DNA of 57,515 nt from Sphingobacterium griseoflavum (GTDB taxonomy: Bacteria; Bacteroidota; Bacteroidia; Sphingobacteriales; Sphingobacteriaceae). Below, in pieces: positions 9,798 through 19,420 of the stretch. The DNA lies in NCBI RefSeq assembly GCF_014653155.1, contig NZ_BNAF01000019.1, positions 1 through 57,515 on the forward strand, written 5' to 3'. A program made the translations under genes and the position numbers. Every line of letters begins with the position of its first letter. Positions within the stretch are counted from its first letter, which is position 1. The notes beneath the pieces are model-generated. The model had not been told where the DNA came from. It made no database searches and was given only the letters and a program-made list of their open reading frames with translations.

Positions 9798-11195
9798 ATG
9801 AAACGTCAATTAAAATTGTGGGATGCTGTCATGATTGTGATGGGATCGATGATAGGAAGCGGTATTTTTATCGTCAGTTCGGATATGATGAGGCAGCTTG
9901 GGTCGGGTTATTGGCTGATCATGGTGTGGGGATTGACCACATTAGCCACTATAGCGGCGGCTATTTGCTACGGAGAGTTGTCTTCCATGTACCCTCGAGC
10001 TGGCGGGCAGTATGCCTACCTTACTGAAATATTTGGAAGGATGACCGGTTTTCTCTACGGTTGGAGCCTCTTTGCCGTCATTCAGACAGGCACCATTGCA
10101 GCGGTGGCTGTAGCATTTGGAAAATTTACTGCCTATATATTTCCAGTGTTAAGCGATGCCCCTCCAATTTATGAAAACGGTAGTTTCATGATTACGTGGA
10201 TGCAAATCGTTGCTATTGGCGTTATCATTTTTTTGACGTTTATCAATACCAGAGGACTTGAATCGGGCAAATTTGTGCAGTCAATCTTTACGGCTGCTAA
10301 GATCATTGCATTAGTCGCACTAGTCTTTGGTGGCTTGTACCTGATGAAGGTCAGCTTCTTTGCAGAAAATGTGCAATTTGGTTGGTCCGCTTTCCAAAAT
10401 CTCACGGGGGATGGTTGGGTTCCGATAGATGGCCGTACATTGATGGCGGGGGTCGCGGCAGCCATGGTGGGAGCCATCTTTAGCAGCGTAGCTTGGGAAA
10501 ATGTTACTTTTATCTCGGGAGAAATCCGTCATCCTGAGCGGAACGTAGTTCGCGCCATGGTAATCGGGACGTCGTTGGTCATGCTTCTTTATTTACTGTG
10601 CAATTACATTTACCTAGCTACCCTAAGCAGAGAAGAAATGGCATTTGCAGCAAACGATAGGGTAGCAGTGGCAGCTGCGGAAAAGTTGTTGGGCCACACC
10701 GGGACCATTATCATGGCATTTTTGGTCATGGTTTCCACGTTTGGCTGTGTGAATGGCTTGGTTCTCGCTGGCGCAAGGGTATTTCAGACAATGGCTAAAG
10801 ATGGTCTTTTTCTGAGGCAAGCCATCCCGAATAATCAGCACGACGTGCCAGCAAGATCGTTATGGTTGCAGGGATTGTGGGCTTCATTGCTGTGCCTTAG
10901 TGGCCAATATGGCAATCTATTGGATATGGTTTCTTTCGTCATTGTGATTTTTTATATGATCACGGTGTTTGGAGTCGTGTACCAACGGTGGAAACACCCC
11001 AAAAAAGATCGTTCCTATCGCACCTTTTTGTATCCGATTCCCGTCATCGTGTATCTATTGGTTGGCGGGTTGTTTTGTGGTCTGCTCATTATCTATAAAC
11101 AGCAATATACTTGGCCGGGATTGATACTCGTGCTCATTGGGATACCGATTTATTATTTAATCAATAACAAGAAGCCCAATACAGATAATTCCTGA
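9798..11195 (+). CDS. APC family amino acid permease
   Basis: The protein has 465 residues and about 12 hydrophobic segments. The N-terminal signature LWDAVMIVMGSMIGSGIFIV carries the unwound GSGIF motif of TM1 that binds the substrate carboxylate and amino groups in APC transporters. GQYAYLTEIFG follows in TM3, and SSVAWENVTFISGEIRHPERNV marks the TM6-7 loop. The pattern resembles the LAT/SteT-type group (neutral amino acid exchangers), but the substrate cannot be assigned. It acts in the inner membrane and is monocistronic by spacing. Confidence 0.88.
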   Translation: MKRQLKLWDAVMIVMGSMIGSGIFIVSSDMMRQLGSGYWLIMVWGLTTLATIAAAICYGELSSMYPRAGGQYAYLTEIFGRMTGFLYGWSLFAVIQTGTIAAVAVAFGKFTAYIFPVLSDAPPIYENGSFMITWMQIVAIGVIIFLTFINTRGLESGKFVQSIFTAAKIIALVALVFGGLYLMKVSFFAENVQFGWSAFQNLTGDGWVPIDGRTLMAGVAAAMVGAIFSSVAWENVTFISGEIRHPERNVVRAMVIGTSLVMLLYLLCNYIYLATLSREEMAFAANDRVAVAAAEKLLGHTGTIIMAFLVMVSTFGCVNGLVLAGARVFQTMAKDGLFLRQAIPNNQHDVPARSLWLQGLWASLLCLSGQYGNLLDMVSFVIVIFYMITVFGVVYQRWKHPKKDRSYRTFLYPIPVIVYLLVGGLFCGLLIIYKQQYTWPGLILVLIGIPIYYLINNKKPNTDNS

Positions 11196-11350
11196 ATCTT
11201 TAAAAAGAATGTTTAAAACGGTAAATCGGGCAACGTTCGGGCAAAATGATCCAAAAATTTTTCCGGTAAATTTTCCATGAACCTCCCGAATAATATCCTG
11301 TGGTATAAAATTTGTATTGATATTCGGTAAAAAAGTAGTGTATTTTTTCC

Positions 11351-11752
11351 ATGGAAACAACAGATTTGTCCCAGCTTATTTACCGTATAACAACCAAGCA
11401 GGAGCTTGATGACATTATTAATTACCGCTACTTCGGAGAGCGTGTGTTCGTTGACCCGCCTACCATGGAGATCGAAGCCAAAAATTTGATCAGGCTGGCC
11501 AACGATCTGTTTATATATGGAGAAGAAAATCGCAGCACCAAACAGTGTTTTGAAGATGAAGATGCAAGCGATTATACGTTCAAAGGGCCCTTCTGCCACG
11601 TTATGAATTATTTTTCCAGAAAGGTGGAGTTTATCAAAAATGGGGCTGATCCAGCCGAATATGGATCTGACGACTTGGAACACTTCTGCGATGATTCCGT
11701 CATAAACCCTATGGTCCATTTTGGAAATTTCACTATAGGACGTCGGTTTTAG
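11351..11752 (+). CDS. Hypothetical protein, cytosolic
   Basis: The protein has 133 residues with no signal peptide or membrane segment. It begins METTDLSQLIYRITTKQELD, contains an acidic stretch (KQCFEDEDASDYTF) and ends in GNFTIGRRF. I do not recognise a family. The frame is well separated from its neighbours and has protein-like composition. Confidence 0.6.
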   Translation: METTDLSQLIYRITTKQELDDIINYRYFGERVFVDPPTMEIEAKNLIRLANDLFIYGEENRSTKQCFEDEDASDYTFKGPFCHVMNYFSRKVEFIKNGADPAEYGSDDLEHFCDDSVINPMVHFGNFTIGRRF

Positions 11753-11855
11753 CGATGCGTATGCTACGCATTGATTACTAAAGAGAAGAACATCCGCGTT
11801 GCAAACCTATTTGTTATTTAACATTAAGTTAACACTGGGTTTTTTAACTTGCAAG

Positions 11856-12062
11856 ATGTTGACGATATTTATAAGCTTAGTTGCGGTATGTGCCATCATA
11901 GCCATGTTTAATATGGATTCTGCTAAGAAGGCAATCCTCTTTTTATTGCTGTTGTTGATTTGCGGGATGACGATTTATCTTTTCATTCACTATCCGGGTT
12001 GGTCTGCTATTGTCATTACGCTCATGATTATTGGTGGCATACGCTTTGGAAGAATTCGATAA
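11856..12062 (+). CDS. Small two-helix membrane protein
   Basis: The protein has 68 residues from ATG 11856 (an in-frame start at 11799 would add 19). Hydrophobic segments MLTIFISLVAVCAIIAMFNM, AILFLLLLLICGMTIYLFI and GWSAIVITLMIIGG could form two or three membrane helices, with a basic C-terminus (RFGRIR). No family recognised. Confidence 0.5.
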   Translation: MLTIFISLVAVCAIIAMFNMDSAKKAILFLLLLLICGMTIYLFIHYPGWSAIVITLMIIGGIRFGRIR

Positions 12063-12144
12063 GTTTTGCGCAGCAATAGATGCCACGATGGCTTGGTAAT
12101 CAACTGCTACGGTAAAGGAATGTTTATGTATTGGTCGTATAGTT

Positions 12145-12654
12145 ATGGAATATACGTTTAGAAAAGCAACGATTGCCGATCTTGGTCAAATTTGGTCAAT
12201 TTTGGAAGATGCCATTGCGCGGAGAAAGGCTGATGGCAGTGAACAGTGGCAGGACGGGTACCCGAATCCTTCCGTGATTGCTAACGATATAGCATTGGGC
12301 CATGGCTTCGTCATGCTTGAAGACGATACGATCATTGGCTACACAGCATTATTGATAAGTAATGAGCCTGCCTATGCAGCGATCGAAGGTAAATGGTTGA
12401 CAGACGACGAATTTGTAGTCTTCCACCGTGTGGCTATCGATGGGAAGAATTTAGGTCGCGGACTGGCCAAGCATATGCTTGCTTTTATCGAGCAATATGC
12501 GCTAAAACACGGTATCTATAGTATAAAAGCCGATACGAACTTCGATAACCAAGCGATGCTTCGAATATTTGAACGTGAAGGTTACCAGTATTGCGGCGAA
12601 GTGTATTTCCGTGGCAGTGCGCGTCAGGCATTTGAGAAAGTTATTGTACATTGA
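12145..12654 (+). CDS. GNAT family N-acetyltransferase
   Basis: The protein has 169 residues. The N-terminus MEYTFRKATIADLGQIWSIL is the typical GNAT beta1-alpha1. The acetyl-CoA-binding loop is in FHRVAIDGKNLGRGLAKHML, and the C-terminal ADTNFDNQAMLRIFEREGY is the beta5-alpha4 region. The substrate is unknown. Cytosolic and monocistronic by spacing. Confidence 0.88.
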   Translation: MEYTFRKATIADLGQIWSILEDAIARRKADGSEQWQDGYPNPSVIANDIALGHGFVMLEDDTIIGYTALLISNEPAYAAIEGKWLTDDEFVVFHRVAIDGKNLGRGLAKHMLAFIEQYALKHGIYSIKADTNFDNQAMLRIFEREGYQYCGEVYFRGSARQAFEKVIVH

Positions 12655-12694
12655 CTCATTCTGCACGATAGAACGAGCCATGTATCGCCTTTAG

Positions 12695-13840
12695 TTAAAA
12701 AGCTTCTCCATTAAAGATATAGAAATTGGCACCCTCCTTGGTAAATCCCACATCGAAGCGGAGGTAGATATCTTTCTTGGGGAAGAGCAAATAACGTATA
12801 CCCATTCCACCCGCGACACGGAGGTGGCGAGCTTGAAAACCACTCCAAGTAGGTGATACCGCACCAGCAGAGGCAAAGGCTGCGGCGCCAAGTCTTTTGC
12901 TGAAGGCAAATGGCAATATGCGGTATTCTGCCTGCGCGGCGAGGAGATTGCGATCGCGGTAACGACCAAGATAGTAGCCGCGCATCAAACGATCTCCGCC
13001 CAAAAGGGCCAACTGATTAAATGGAACATCCCCATGTACGAATTGACCGCGTAATTGCCAAGCAAGGACCTTGTTTTTACCAAGGGGATGGAAAGATCTT
13101 ACTTCCATATTGACCGTACCAAATGAATGGTCGCTCAAAAATCCCCGAAACGTCTTTAGATAGGCAAGCTCCCCGAAAAGTCCTTCGCGCACATTCAACA
13201 CATTATGGCGATTATCGTATACCATGCCGGCACCTATCCCTAGATTTTTTGTTCCTTCGCCGCCCGTAGGAATAGGATAAGGCGAGGCATTTGCCGGTTG
13301 TTCGAATTTGACACCCGAGAGCAATTGATAGTCCACCTCTGGGCCTGCAAAAAGATTATTTCTTATTTTGCGGAGTACACGTTGTTTGAACAAAACTTGG
13401 AAGGCGTCTACACGCGCTGGATGGTCTGCACCCGTCGCCGGCCCGATACCATAATAAGATAGTGGAAATTGCTGTATCTTCGTTTCGCCCAGAAAAAACC
13501 ATTCATCTTGATCTCCATAGACCGCATTATCCAAAACAAGCCCGTACTGCCCCTTAAAGGTGAAAAATGTGAACGCCTGCAATTCACTTAATCTATTTAA
13601 GGTGTCTCCCTTTGCATAGGAAAGTTTCAATATAGAAGCGCCCAGCTCCACACCGGTCTCGGGAGCAGAAGCAAAGGTGGGATAAATCGTTAATGTTGAT
13701 TGTTCCGCAGCAGTGGTATCATGAAGCACCGAATTGATATAGCGCCAAACCCATCCGTTTTTTAAACTTTGAGCGTTGATCGAATTATTGCAGAACAACA
13801 AAACAATGAAGTATGTATAAAGAATATAACGATTGAGCAT
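12695..13840 (-). CDS. BamA/TamA-like (Omp85) outer-membrane beta-barrel protein
   Basis: The protein has 381 residues from ATG 13840, giving the signal peptide MLNRYILYTYFIVLLFCNNSINAQ. The mature part is beta-rich (TGVELGASILKL, GIGAGMVYDNRHNVLNVREG, FNQLALLGGDRLMRGYYLGRYRDRNLLAAQAEYR) and ends in an aromatic residue (YIFNGEAF), as barrels recognised by BAM do. The GGDRLMRGYYLGRYRD segment resembles the VRGF/Y loop region of Omp85 proteins (surface antigen D15 family). No POTRA domains are evident, so it is a short, barrel-only member whose role is unknown. Confidence 0.8.
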   Translation of the reverse strand: MLNRYILYTYFIVLLFCNNSINAQSLKNGWVWRYINSVLHDTTAAEQSTLTIYPTFASAPETGVELGASILKLSYAKGDTLNRLSELQAFTFFTFKGQYGLVLDNAVYGDQDEWFFLGETKIQQFPLSYYGIGPATGADHPARVDAFQVLFKQRVLRKIRNNLFAGPEVDYQLLSGVKFEQPANASPYPIPTGGEGTKNLGIGAGMVYDNRHNVLNVREGLFGELAYLKTFRGFLSDHSFGTVNMEVRSFHPLGKNKVLAWQLRGQFVHGDVPFNQLALLGGDRLMRGYYLGRYRDRNLLAAQAEYRILPFAFSKRLGAAAFASAGAVSPTWSGFQARHLRVAGGMGIRYLLFPKKDIYLRFDVGFTKEGANFYIFNGEAF

Positions 13841-14123
13841 CAGTAACCTTCTAATAGACAAGTTAAGCATAAAAGTAAACATATCAAGGAACAATATGAG
13901 TATGGAGATCGTATTTTTTTATTTTTTGACCAATCAATATCAAAAGTCATTTTTTTTTACTTCATGTAGCATGCTTTTCTCTACATGATAGCGTGGCGAA
14001 CGTACTCCGACGGGTAAAAAGTCGAATACTACCGTGCTGCCGTAATGTCGCTTTCAAAAAGATTATCTTTACCCGTGAACGAAGGAGTTCACTTAATTGT
14101 TCGCACTACAAACGCAGTATGAT

Positions 14124-14396
14124 ATGGAAAGAAAATCGCAAGTAGTCTATACAAATTCTGGTGAAGAAATGTTATTTCAGTATGACATCAAAGATAAAGA
14201 TGCGCAAAGTTTCGTCATCACAGACATCGACAAGGCGGGAGAGAACATGCCAGATATCCGCGTCTCGAGACCCGACGATGCAGAACATCCAAGTTTTATA
14301 TCGCACGACGAAGAGCGGCCAATAGCGATCGTTGATGAAGACAGTCCATTAATGAAGTTCTGTCGCCTAGTTTTAGCAGATGAATTGGGAGAATGA
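14124..14396 (+). CDS. Small acidic hypothetical protein
   Basis: The protein has 90 residues from ATG 14124 (an in-frame upstream start at 14097 is possible). It is hydrophilic and acidic, with no signal peptide (MERKSQVVYTNSGEEMLFQY; IVDEDSPLMKFCRLVLADEL). No family recognised. It lies 117 bases upstream of metA on the same strand. Confidence 0.5.
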   Translation: MERKSQVVYTNSGEEMLFQYDIKDKDAQSFVITDIDKAGENMPDIRVSRPDDAEHPSFISHDEERPIAIVDEDSPLMKFCRLVLADELGE

Positions 14397-14480
14397 TAAA
14401 TCGATTGTGATGCAAGAAGAGATTTATGGGAGTAAAGTCAGAAAGTAATGATCAACATGCAGGAATTATAATATTCTTTC

Positions 14481-14488
14481 TATTTTTG
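14481..14488 (+). promoter_or_regulatory. Bacteroidota -7 box upstream of metA
   Basis: TATTTTTG matches the TAnnTTTG -7 consensus and lies 25 bases before the metA ATG. No convincing -33 TTG is visible upstream, so the promoter may be weak or activated. Confidence 0.5.
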
Positions 14489-14513
14489 CCTAAATCGAGT
14501 AGAAAAAGAAGAT

Positions 14514-15458
14514 ATGCCTGTCAAAATCCCTGATAATTTACCGGCCATAGAGCTTTTAAAAAAGGAGAATATTTTTGTGATGACCGACCTGCGCGCCAAC
14601 GCCCAGGATATTCGTGCCATGCGCATGCTGATTCTCAACTTGATGCCGTTGAAAATATCGACTGAGACTGACTTTGTGCGCTTGCTATCCAATACGCCAT
14701 TGCAAGTAGAAGTCGAGTTTTTGCGCTTGGAAACCCATACGCCGAAAAATACGCCGCAGGAGCATTTAGAGGCATTTTATAAAGGGTTTCGCGATATTCA
14801 GGATAACTTCTACGATGGCATGATCATAACGGGCGCACCAGTGGAGATGATGAAATTCGAAGAGGTCAGCTACTGGAACGAAATTACACAGATTTTTGAC
14901 TGGGCCAAGACGCATGTCACCTCGACCCTTTATATCTGTTGGGCCTCGCAGGCTGCGCTCTACCACTTTCATGGTGTCAAGAAGGTGCCTTTGGACGATA
15001 AGCTTTTTGGCGTATTTAAACACCACGCAACAGATAAGAAAAACCCATTGTTCCGTGGGTTTGACGACGAGTTCTATATTCCACACAGTCGGCACACTAC
15101 CATTTTGAAGGAGAATCTTTTAACAAACGATGCACTTACTATACTTTCCGAATCAGAAGAAGCAGGTATTGCGATCTTATCTTCACGTGGTGGAAGAGAG
15201 TTTTATCTGACAGGCCATTCGGAATATGCCCCCCTTACTCTACACGACGAATATACAAGAGATCTAGAAAAGGGTTTGGATATCGATGTTCCGCACCATT
15301 ATTACGCGGATAATAATCCAAAAAATGCGCCGATTGTACGCTGGACAGGACATGCGAATCTGCTTTTCAACAATTGGCTCAACTATTTTGTATATCAGGA
15401 AACACCTTTTGATTTGAATGAAGTGCCACTTTTGGGAGATATCAAAAACAACAGTTGA
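14514..15458 (+). CDS. metA: Homoserine O-acyltransferase (MetA family), predicted acetyl-CoA-dependent
   Basis: The protein has 314 residues and is full length. It activates L-homoserine for methionine biosynthesis in the cytosol. Counting from the start, the catalytic Cys is residue 142 (LYICWASQ), with His235 and Glu237 (TGHSEYAP), exactly the numbering of E. coli MetA. The residue that sets acyl-CoA choice, position 111 (GAPVEMM), is Glu. In characterised MetA enzymes Glu111 goes with acetyl-CoA and Gly111 with succinyl-CoA, so this is more likely a homoserine O-acetyltransferase than the succinyltransferase its family name implies. A -7 box lies just upstream; no SAM riboswitch was recognised. 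Confidence 0.95.
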   Translation: MPVKIPDNLPAIELLKKENIFVMTDLRANAQDIRAMRMLILNLMPLKISTETDFVRLLSNTPLQVEVEFLRLETHTPKNTPQEHLEAFYKGFRDIQDNFYDGMIITGAPVEMMKFEEVSYWNEITQIFDWAKTHVTSTLYICWASQAALYHFHGVKKVPLDDKLFGVFKHHATDKKNPLFRGFDDEFYIPHSRHTTILKENLLTNDALTILSESEEAGIAILSSRGGREFYLTGHSEYAPLTLHDEYTRDLEKGLDIDVPHHYYADNNPKNAPIVRWTGHANLLFNNWLNYFVYQETPFDLNEVPLLGDIKNNS

Positions 15459-15755
15459 TAACCTTTTTTAGCCTGCTAGGCCCAACGTTGTGCTCTTGTA
15501 TTGTTTGTCGCTTTATGGCTTTCATATCGTCGCCGGGACATTTTCTGACTCGTACAAATCTTTTGCCCAAAATTTGATTATCTACTCGTGCTGCAAACTG
15601 AAATCGTCTTGGTGTCGCTAGTTTCCTGCTGATTGCCTTCATCTGCAAAAGCCCTAAAGAGAAATTCACTTTTATTTTCCTAAAGTTGTAACAAACGGCT
15701 CTCAACCTCGACATATACGTTCGATTGTGAATTATATAAATTGAATGTTTACCCT

Positions 15756-18476
15756 ATGATGAGACATATTGTCTTCCTGCTATTATGCATGCTGAGTTTC
15801 TCGCTGCAGGCCCAAACCAAGCTTTCGGGAAAAGTAACCGATGTTAACGATAACCAAAAGTTAGCAAACGCAACGCTTATGTTGATTACGTCGAAAGATT
15901 CTATTCTTGTGGACTTTACTTATACGGATGCGTCTGGAAATTTCTCGATGAATCAACCCAATACCGGATCTTATTTATTGATTGCCAGCTATCCCAAATA
16001 TGGCGACTTCTATACGGAGATCCTTTCTCAAAAACGATATGATGATTTCGCTATCGGCCTAACCAACACAGCACAGCTGCTGGAAGAAGTCGTGGTTACG
16101 GGGCGTATACCTATTAAGATCATTGGCGATACCACCGAGTACGATGCGGGAAGCTTTACCGTGGAGAAGAATGCAAAGGTGGAAGATTTGCTGAAGGTTC
16201 TCCCTGGAATTACCGTTGATGCTGCTGGAAATATTACGGCACAAGGAAAAACGGTGAAACGCGTACTGGTGGATGGGGAAGAGTTTTTCGGTGACGATCC
16301 AACGTTGGTTACGCGCAATATACGTTCGGATATGGTAGATAAAGTGCAGGTGTATGAAAAGAAATCGGAACAGTCTGAGCGTACCGGTGTCGATGATGGG
16401 CAACGCGAACAGACAATCAATGTCAAGCTAAAAGAAGATGCCAAGAATGGCCTTTTTGGGAAGGCGCTATTGGGCGGTGGAACGGACGACTTTTACATGG
16501 GGCAGTTGATGATAAATAAATTTAAGGGCAGTCAGAAGATTTCCGCCTACAGCCTGTTCGGCAATAATGCGACGACAAGCCTTGGTCGGGAAGATGCAGA
16601 GAAGTTTGGTGGGGATAGCGGTGTTAGTTATGGCGACGACGGTAGCACGTGGTTCACCAATGTACAGGATCCATTTTCTGGACAGGGGGTCATCGGTGTA
16701 CCCAATGCCATCAATACGGGCGTTACCTTCGCAGACCGCTTCAAGGAAGATAAGCATAAAGTGAACATAAATTATAAATATGGCCGTATCGCAAGCGACG
16801 GACAGGAGGAGACAACTACCAATGGTATAATTAACAACTACACCCTCAAAGATGTAGACACGAAAAATGATCAACATCGAGTGAACCTGAAGTATGACTT
16901 GAATCTAGACTCGTTGAATAGCCTGACGATTGCCGGAAATGCTACGAAGAAGAACCTTCGCACAACGAATGTCATAAATTCTCGCCAATTTAATCAAGAC
17001 CTTGCCCCAACGGTGGAAAACTCAAGTACCGAACTCAATGAGTCTGATCTGTCGTCTTTCTTGTTAAATGCCTTGTACACACACAAGTTTATGAAAAAGG
17101 GGCGTTCATTGACATTCAATGGACAGGTAAGCCGGGATGAGAGCCAAGGCGGGGGCAGTTTATACAGCGATGTCAATTATTTGTCTCAAAACACAAGAAC
17201 AATCACCGATCAAGTTAAAAACAGATTGCAAACGTCGGAGAATCAACGGGCTTCCTTGACCTATACCGAACCATTGTCCAAAGCATTTAACCTATCGTTA
17301 GGAGGAGGGATAGAGCGGAATAAAAATGCCTCTTTGGTCGAGTCTTTTAATAAATCCGCTTCCGGAGCTTACGACGAGCTAGACCTTAAGTTTAGTAATA
17401 ATTACGATTTTGATCGCTTGAGCAGCAACTATAAGGTCGCGTTGAACTATACTACAGAGAAGTTCCGCGCAAATCTAAGCAACAGCTTGAATAACGATCG
17501 GCTGAATCAGTATAACAATTATTCCAATGAAGAATTGTCCCGGACATTTTTTACCTACAATCCATCCCTGAACGGAAGTTTCTCCTTCACGAAAAGCAAA
17601 GTGCTATGGTTCAATTACAGCGGACGTAACCAGCTGCCGTCGTTAAGTCAGATTCAACCGATCCTGGACAATAGCGATCCGCTAAACCAATATATAGGTA
17701 ATGAAAATTTAAGCCCTTCATTTAGCAATTCCATCAATTTGGGATACAACACATTTAAGCTTTTGACGGGAAGCTACTTCTATGTGGGCGGAAACGTAAC
17801 CTTTCAAAAGGATCCCATTACGCAGAATATTGCTGTTCGGGATACGATCAATATCTATGAATGGAGTAATGTCAACGGGAAGACGAATACGAATGCCAGT
17901 GCTTGGCTAGGTCATTACTTTAAGCTCAATAAAGATTTGGGCTTGGCCAACTCCCCACAATTGTCTATCGGGTTAACGGAAAACTACAATTTTGTAAATA
18001 GTGAGCTGAACAAAGTTAACAGCACGAACTATACTTTCACCTACAATGTCATCCGTGATACCAAGACCGGGCTTAATTTCAATGTGAATTTAAGTCCGCA
18101 GTATCGTCTTATGAAATCCAGCTTGCAACCCGATATCAATAGCAATGGATTTGTGTTGGGTTCGGACGGCAGTGTGGAGTATTTCATTACGAAAACTTTC
18201 AAGGTTTACACCAATTACAATTATCTTTATGAAGCACCTACGCAGGCGTTCGATCAAAAGTTCGAGCAATTTTTGGTACACCCGGGCGTGAGCAAAAAAT
18301 TCTTGAAGAACGAGTCTTTGGTCGTGGATTTTATGATCAATGACGTCTTGAACCAAAACCGCGGTTTCAGTCGCTCGGCTGTTAATTCGGTCTTCACACA
18401 GCGACGTTTCGATACCATCCGTCGTTATTACATGCTGAAGGTATCTTGGGATTTTGCTAAAATGTTTGTTAAATAA
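15756..18476 (+). CDS. Outer-membrane beta-barrel family protein with CarboxypepD_reg-like plug
   Basis: The protein has about 906 residues. I chose ATG 15756, or the adjacent 15759, over a TTG at 15741. A signal peptide (HIVFLLLCMLSFSLQAQ) is followed by a carboxypeptidase-regulatory-like domain (TKLSGKVTDVNDNQKLANATLM), a TonB-plug-like segment (QLLEEVVVTGRIPIKIIGDTTEY, DLLKVLPGITVDAAGNITAQ, VKRVLVDGEEFFGDDPTL), and a large barrel to the C-terminus (MLKVSWDFAKMFVK). This is the TonB-receptor-like outer membrane beta-barrel family of Bacteroidota; the ligand is unknown. The GLPGLI gene starts 6 bases after its stop, so the two form an operon. Confidence 0.88.
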   Translation: MMRHIVFLLLCMLSFSLQAQTKLSGKVTDVNDNQKLANATLMLITSKDSILVDFTYTDASGNFSMNQPNTGSYLLIASYPKYGDFYTEILSQKRYDDFAIGLTNTAQLLEEVVVTGRIPIKIIGDTTEYDAGSFTVEKNAKVEDLLKVLPGITVDAAGNITAQGKTVKRVLVDGEEFFGDDPTLVTRNIRSDMVDKVQVYEKKSEQSERTGVDDGQREQTINVKLKEDAKNGLFGKALLGGGTDDFYMGQLMINKFKGSQKISAYSLFGNNATTSLGREDAEKFGGDSGVSYGDDGSTWFTNVQDPFSGQGVIGVPNAINTGVTFADRFKEDKHKVNINYKYGRIASDGQEETTTNGIINNYTLKDVDTKNDQHRVNLKYDLNLDSLNSLTIAGNATKKNLRTTNVINSRQFNQDLAPTVENSSTELNESDLSSFLLNALYTHKFMKKGRSLTFNGQVSRDESQGGGSLYSDVNYLSQNTRTITDQVKNRLQTSENQRASLTYTEPLSKAFNLSLGGGIERNKNASLVESFNKSASGAYDELDLKFSNNYDFDRLSSNYKVALNYTTEKFRANLSNSLNNDRLNQYNNYSNEELSRTFFTYNPSLNGSFSFTKSKVLWFNYSGRNQLPSLSQIQPILDNSDPLNQYIGNENLSPSFSNSINLGYNTFKLLTGSYFYVGGNVTFQKDPITQNIAVRDTINIYEWSNVNGKTNTNASAWLGHYFKLNKDLGLANSPQLSIGLTENYNFVNSELNKVNSTNYTFTYNVIRDTKTGLNFNVNLSPQYRLMKSSLQPDINSNGFVLGSDGSVEYFITKTFKVYTNYNYLYEAPTQAFDQKFEQFLVHPGVSKKFLKNESLVVDFMINDVLNQNRGFSRSAVNSVFTQRRFDTIRRYYMLKVSWDFAKMFVK

Positions 18477-18482
18477 CGAGTC

Positions 18483-19277
18483 ATGATGAAACTTAAAAAA
18501 TATTTACTCCTCTTTTTCCTGTCGTTGGGCATACATGTCGCGCAGGCTCAGTATACGATGTTCGCCAAATCGGGAACCGTTACCTATGATAAGACCATGT
18601 ACATGAAAAATATCGTGTCCAAACAGTTCATCGACAAAGCGGACGATCGTTCCCGAGGTCAATTCCAGAGTATGTTACCTAAAATTCCGCAGCAGGTAGT
18701 CTTGAAAAAGACACTGAAATTTAATGATACGGAAACATTATTCGAACCCCAAAAGGTAGATCTGGACCAGATGACGCAGCAACTAATTATGATGTTCGCG
18801 CTAGATTTCGACGCGGTTACTTTATCCAATTTAAAAACAAAAGATTATAAACGGTACAACGACTTGATGGGAGAGAAGGTTATTATCCAAGATACAATTA
18901 AAAAAGTAAAATGGCGTATCACCGACGAATACCGGGAGATTGCGGGTTACAGTTGTCGAAGGGCAAATGGTATAACACCCGATTCCGTTTATGTGGTGGC
19001 CTACTACAGTACAGAAATGCCGGTAAGCGGGGGGCCGGAGTCAATCAGTGGTTTGCCTGGGCTTATTCTTGGTTTGGTAGTGCCGAGTCAACACGTTTCG
19101 TATTTTGCGAGTAAAGTAGAGCTGTCTTCCGATGTTGTTCTTGATAAGAAAGTATTCGATGCAAAAAAAGCGAAAGTGATGTCTCGGGAACAGATGGTGA
19201 GTCAGTTTTCCAGTACCTTGAAAGATTGGTTGAATAAAGAGACTGTTGACTATATCATGAAGCTAGGTACGCTCTAA
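18483..19277 (+). CDS. GLPGLI family protein
   Basis: The protein has 264 residues. A signal peptide (YLLLFFLSLGIHVAQAQ) is followed by the family-naming motif in ESISGLPGLILGLVVP near residue 195. YSCRRANGI and the preceding KWRITDEYREIAG match the conserved core. GLPGLI proteins are periplasmic or surface proteins of unknown function that commonly neighbour outer-membrane barrel proteins, as here. The operon ends with a strong hairpin terminator at 19323. Confidence 0.9.
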   Translation: MMKLKKYLLLFFLSLGIHVAQAQYTMFAKSGTVTYDKTMYMKNIVSKQFIDKADDRSRGQFQSMLPKIPQQVVLKKTLKFNDTETLFEPQKVDLDQMTQQLIMMFALDFDAVTLSNLKTKDYKRYNDLMGEKVIIQDTIKKVKWRITDEYREIAGYSCRRANGITPDSVYVVAYYSTEMPVSGGPESISGLPGLILGLVVPSQHVSYFASKVELSSDVVLDKKVFDAKKAKVMSREQMVSQFSSTLKDWLNKETVDYIMKLGTL

Positions 19278-19322
19278 GGCTGGCGGATAGCAAGTAGCTT
19301 GAGCCTGCTTTATCCCTACGGA

Positions 19323-19363
19323 GGCGCGCTAGACATCGACACACCGTCTAGCGTGCCTTTTTT
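19323..19363 (+). terminator. Rho-independent terminator after the barrel-GLPGLI operon
   Basis: A 12-bp stem (GGCGCGCTAGAC / GTCTAGCGTGCC, one G-T pair) with an 11-base loop is followed directly by six Ts. Confidence 0.85.
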
Positions 19364-19420
19364 ATGTTTCCCGCCTAAACCTTAACGCCGTATGCGTGAT
19401 CTAATTATTAAAGAATCGCC

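Noticed and set aside
14397..14513. Possible SAM riboswitch upstream of metA
   Set aside because: The 117-base leader shows no SAM aptamer-like stems by eye; only a -7 box close to the ATG.
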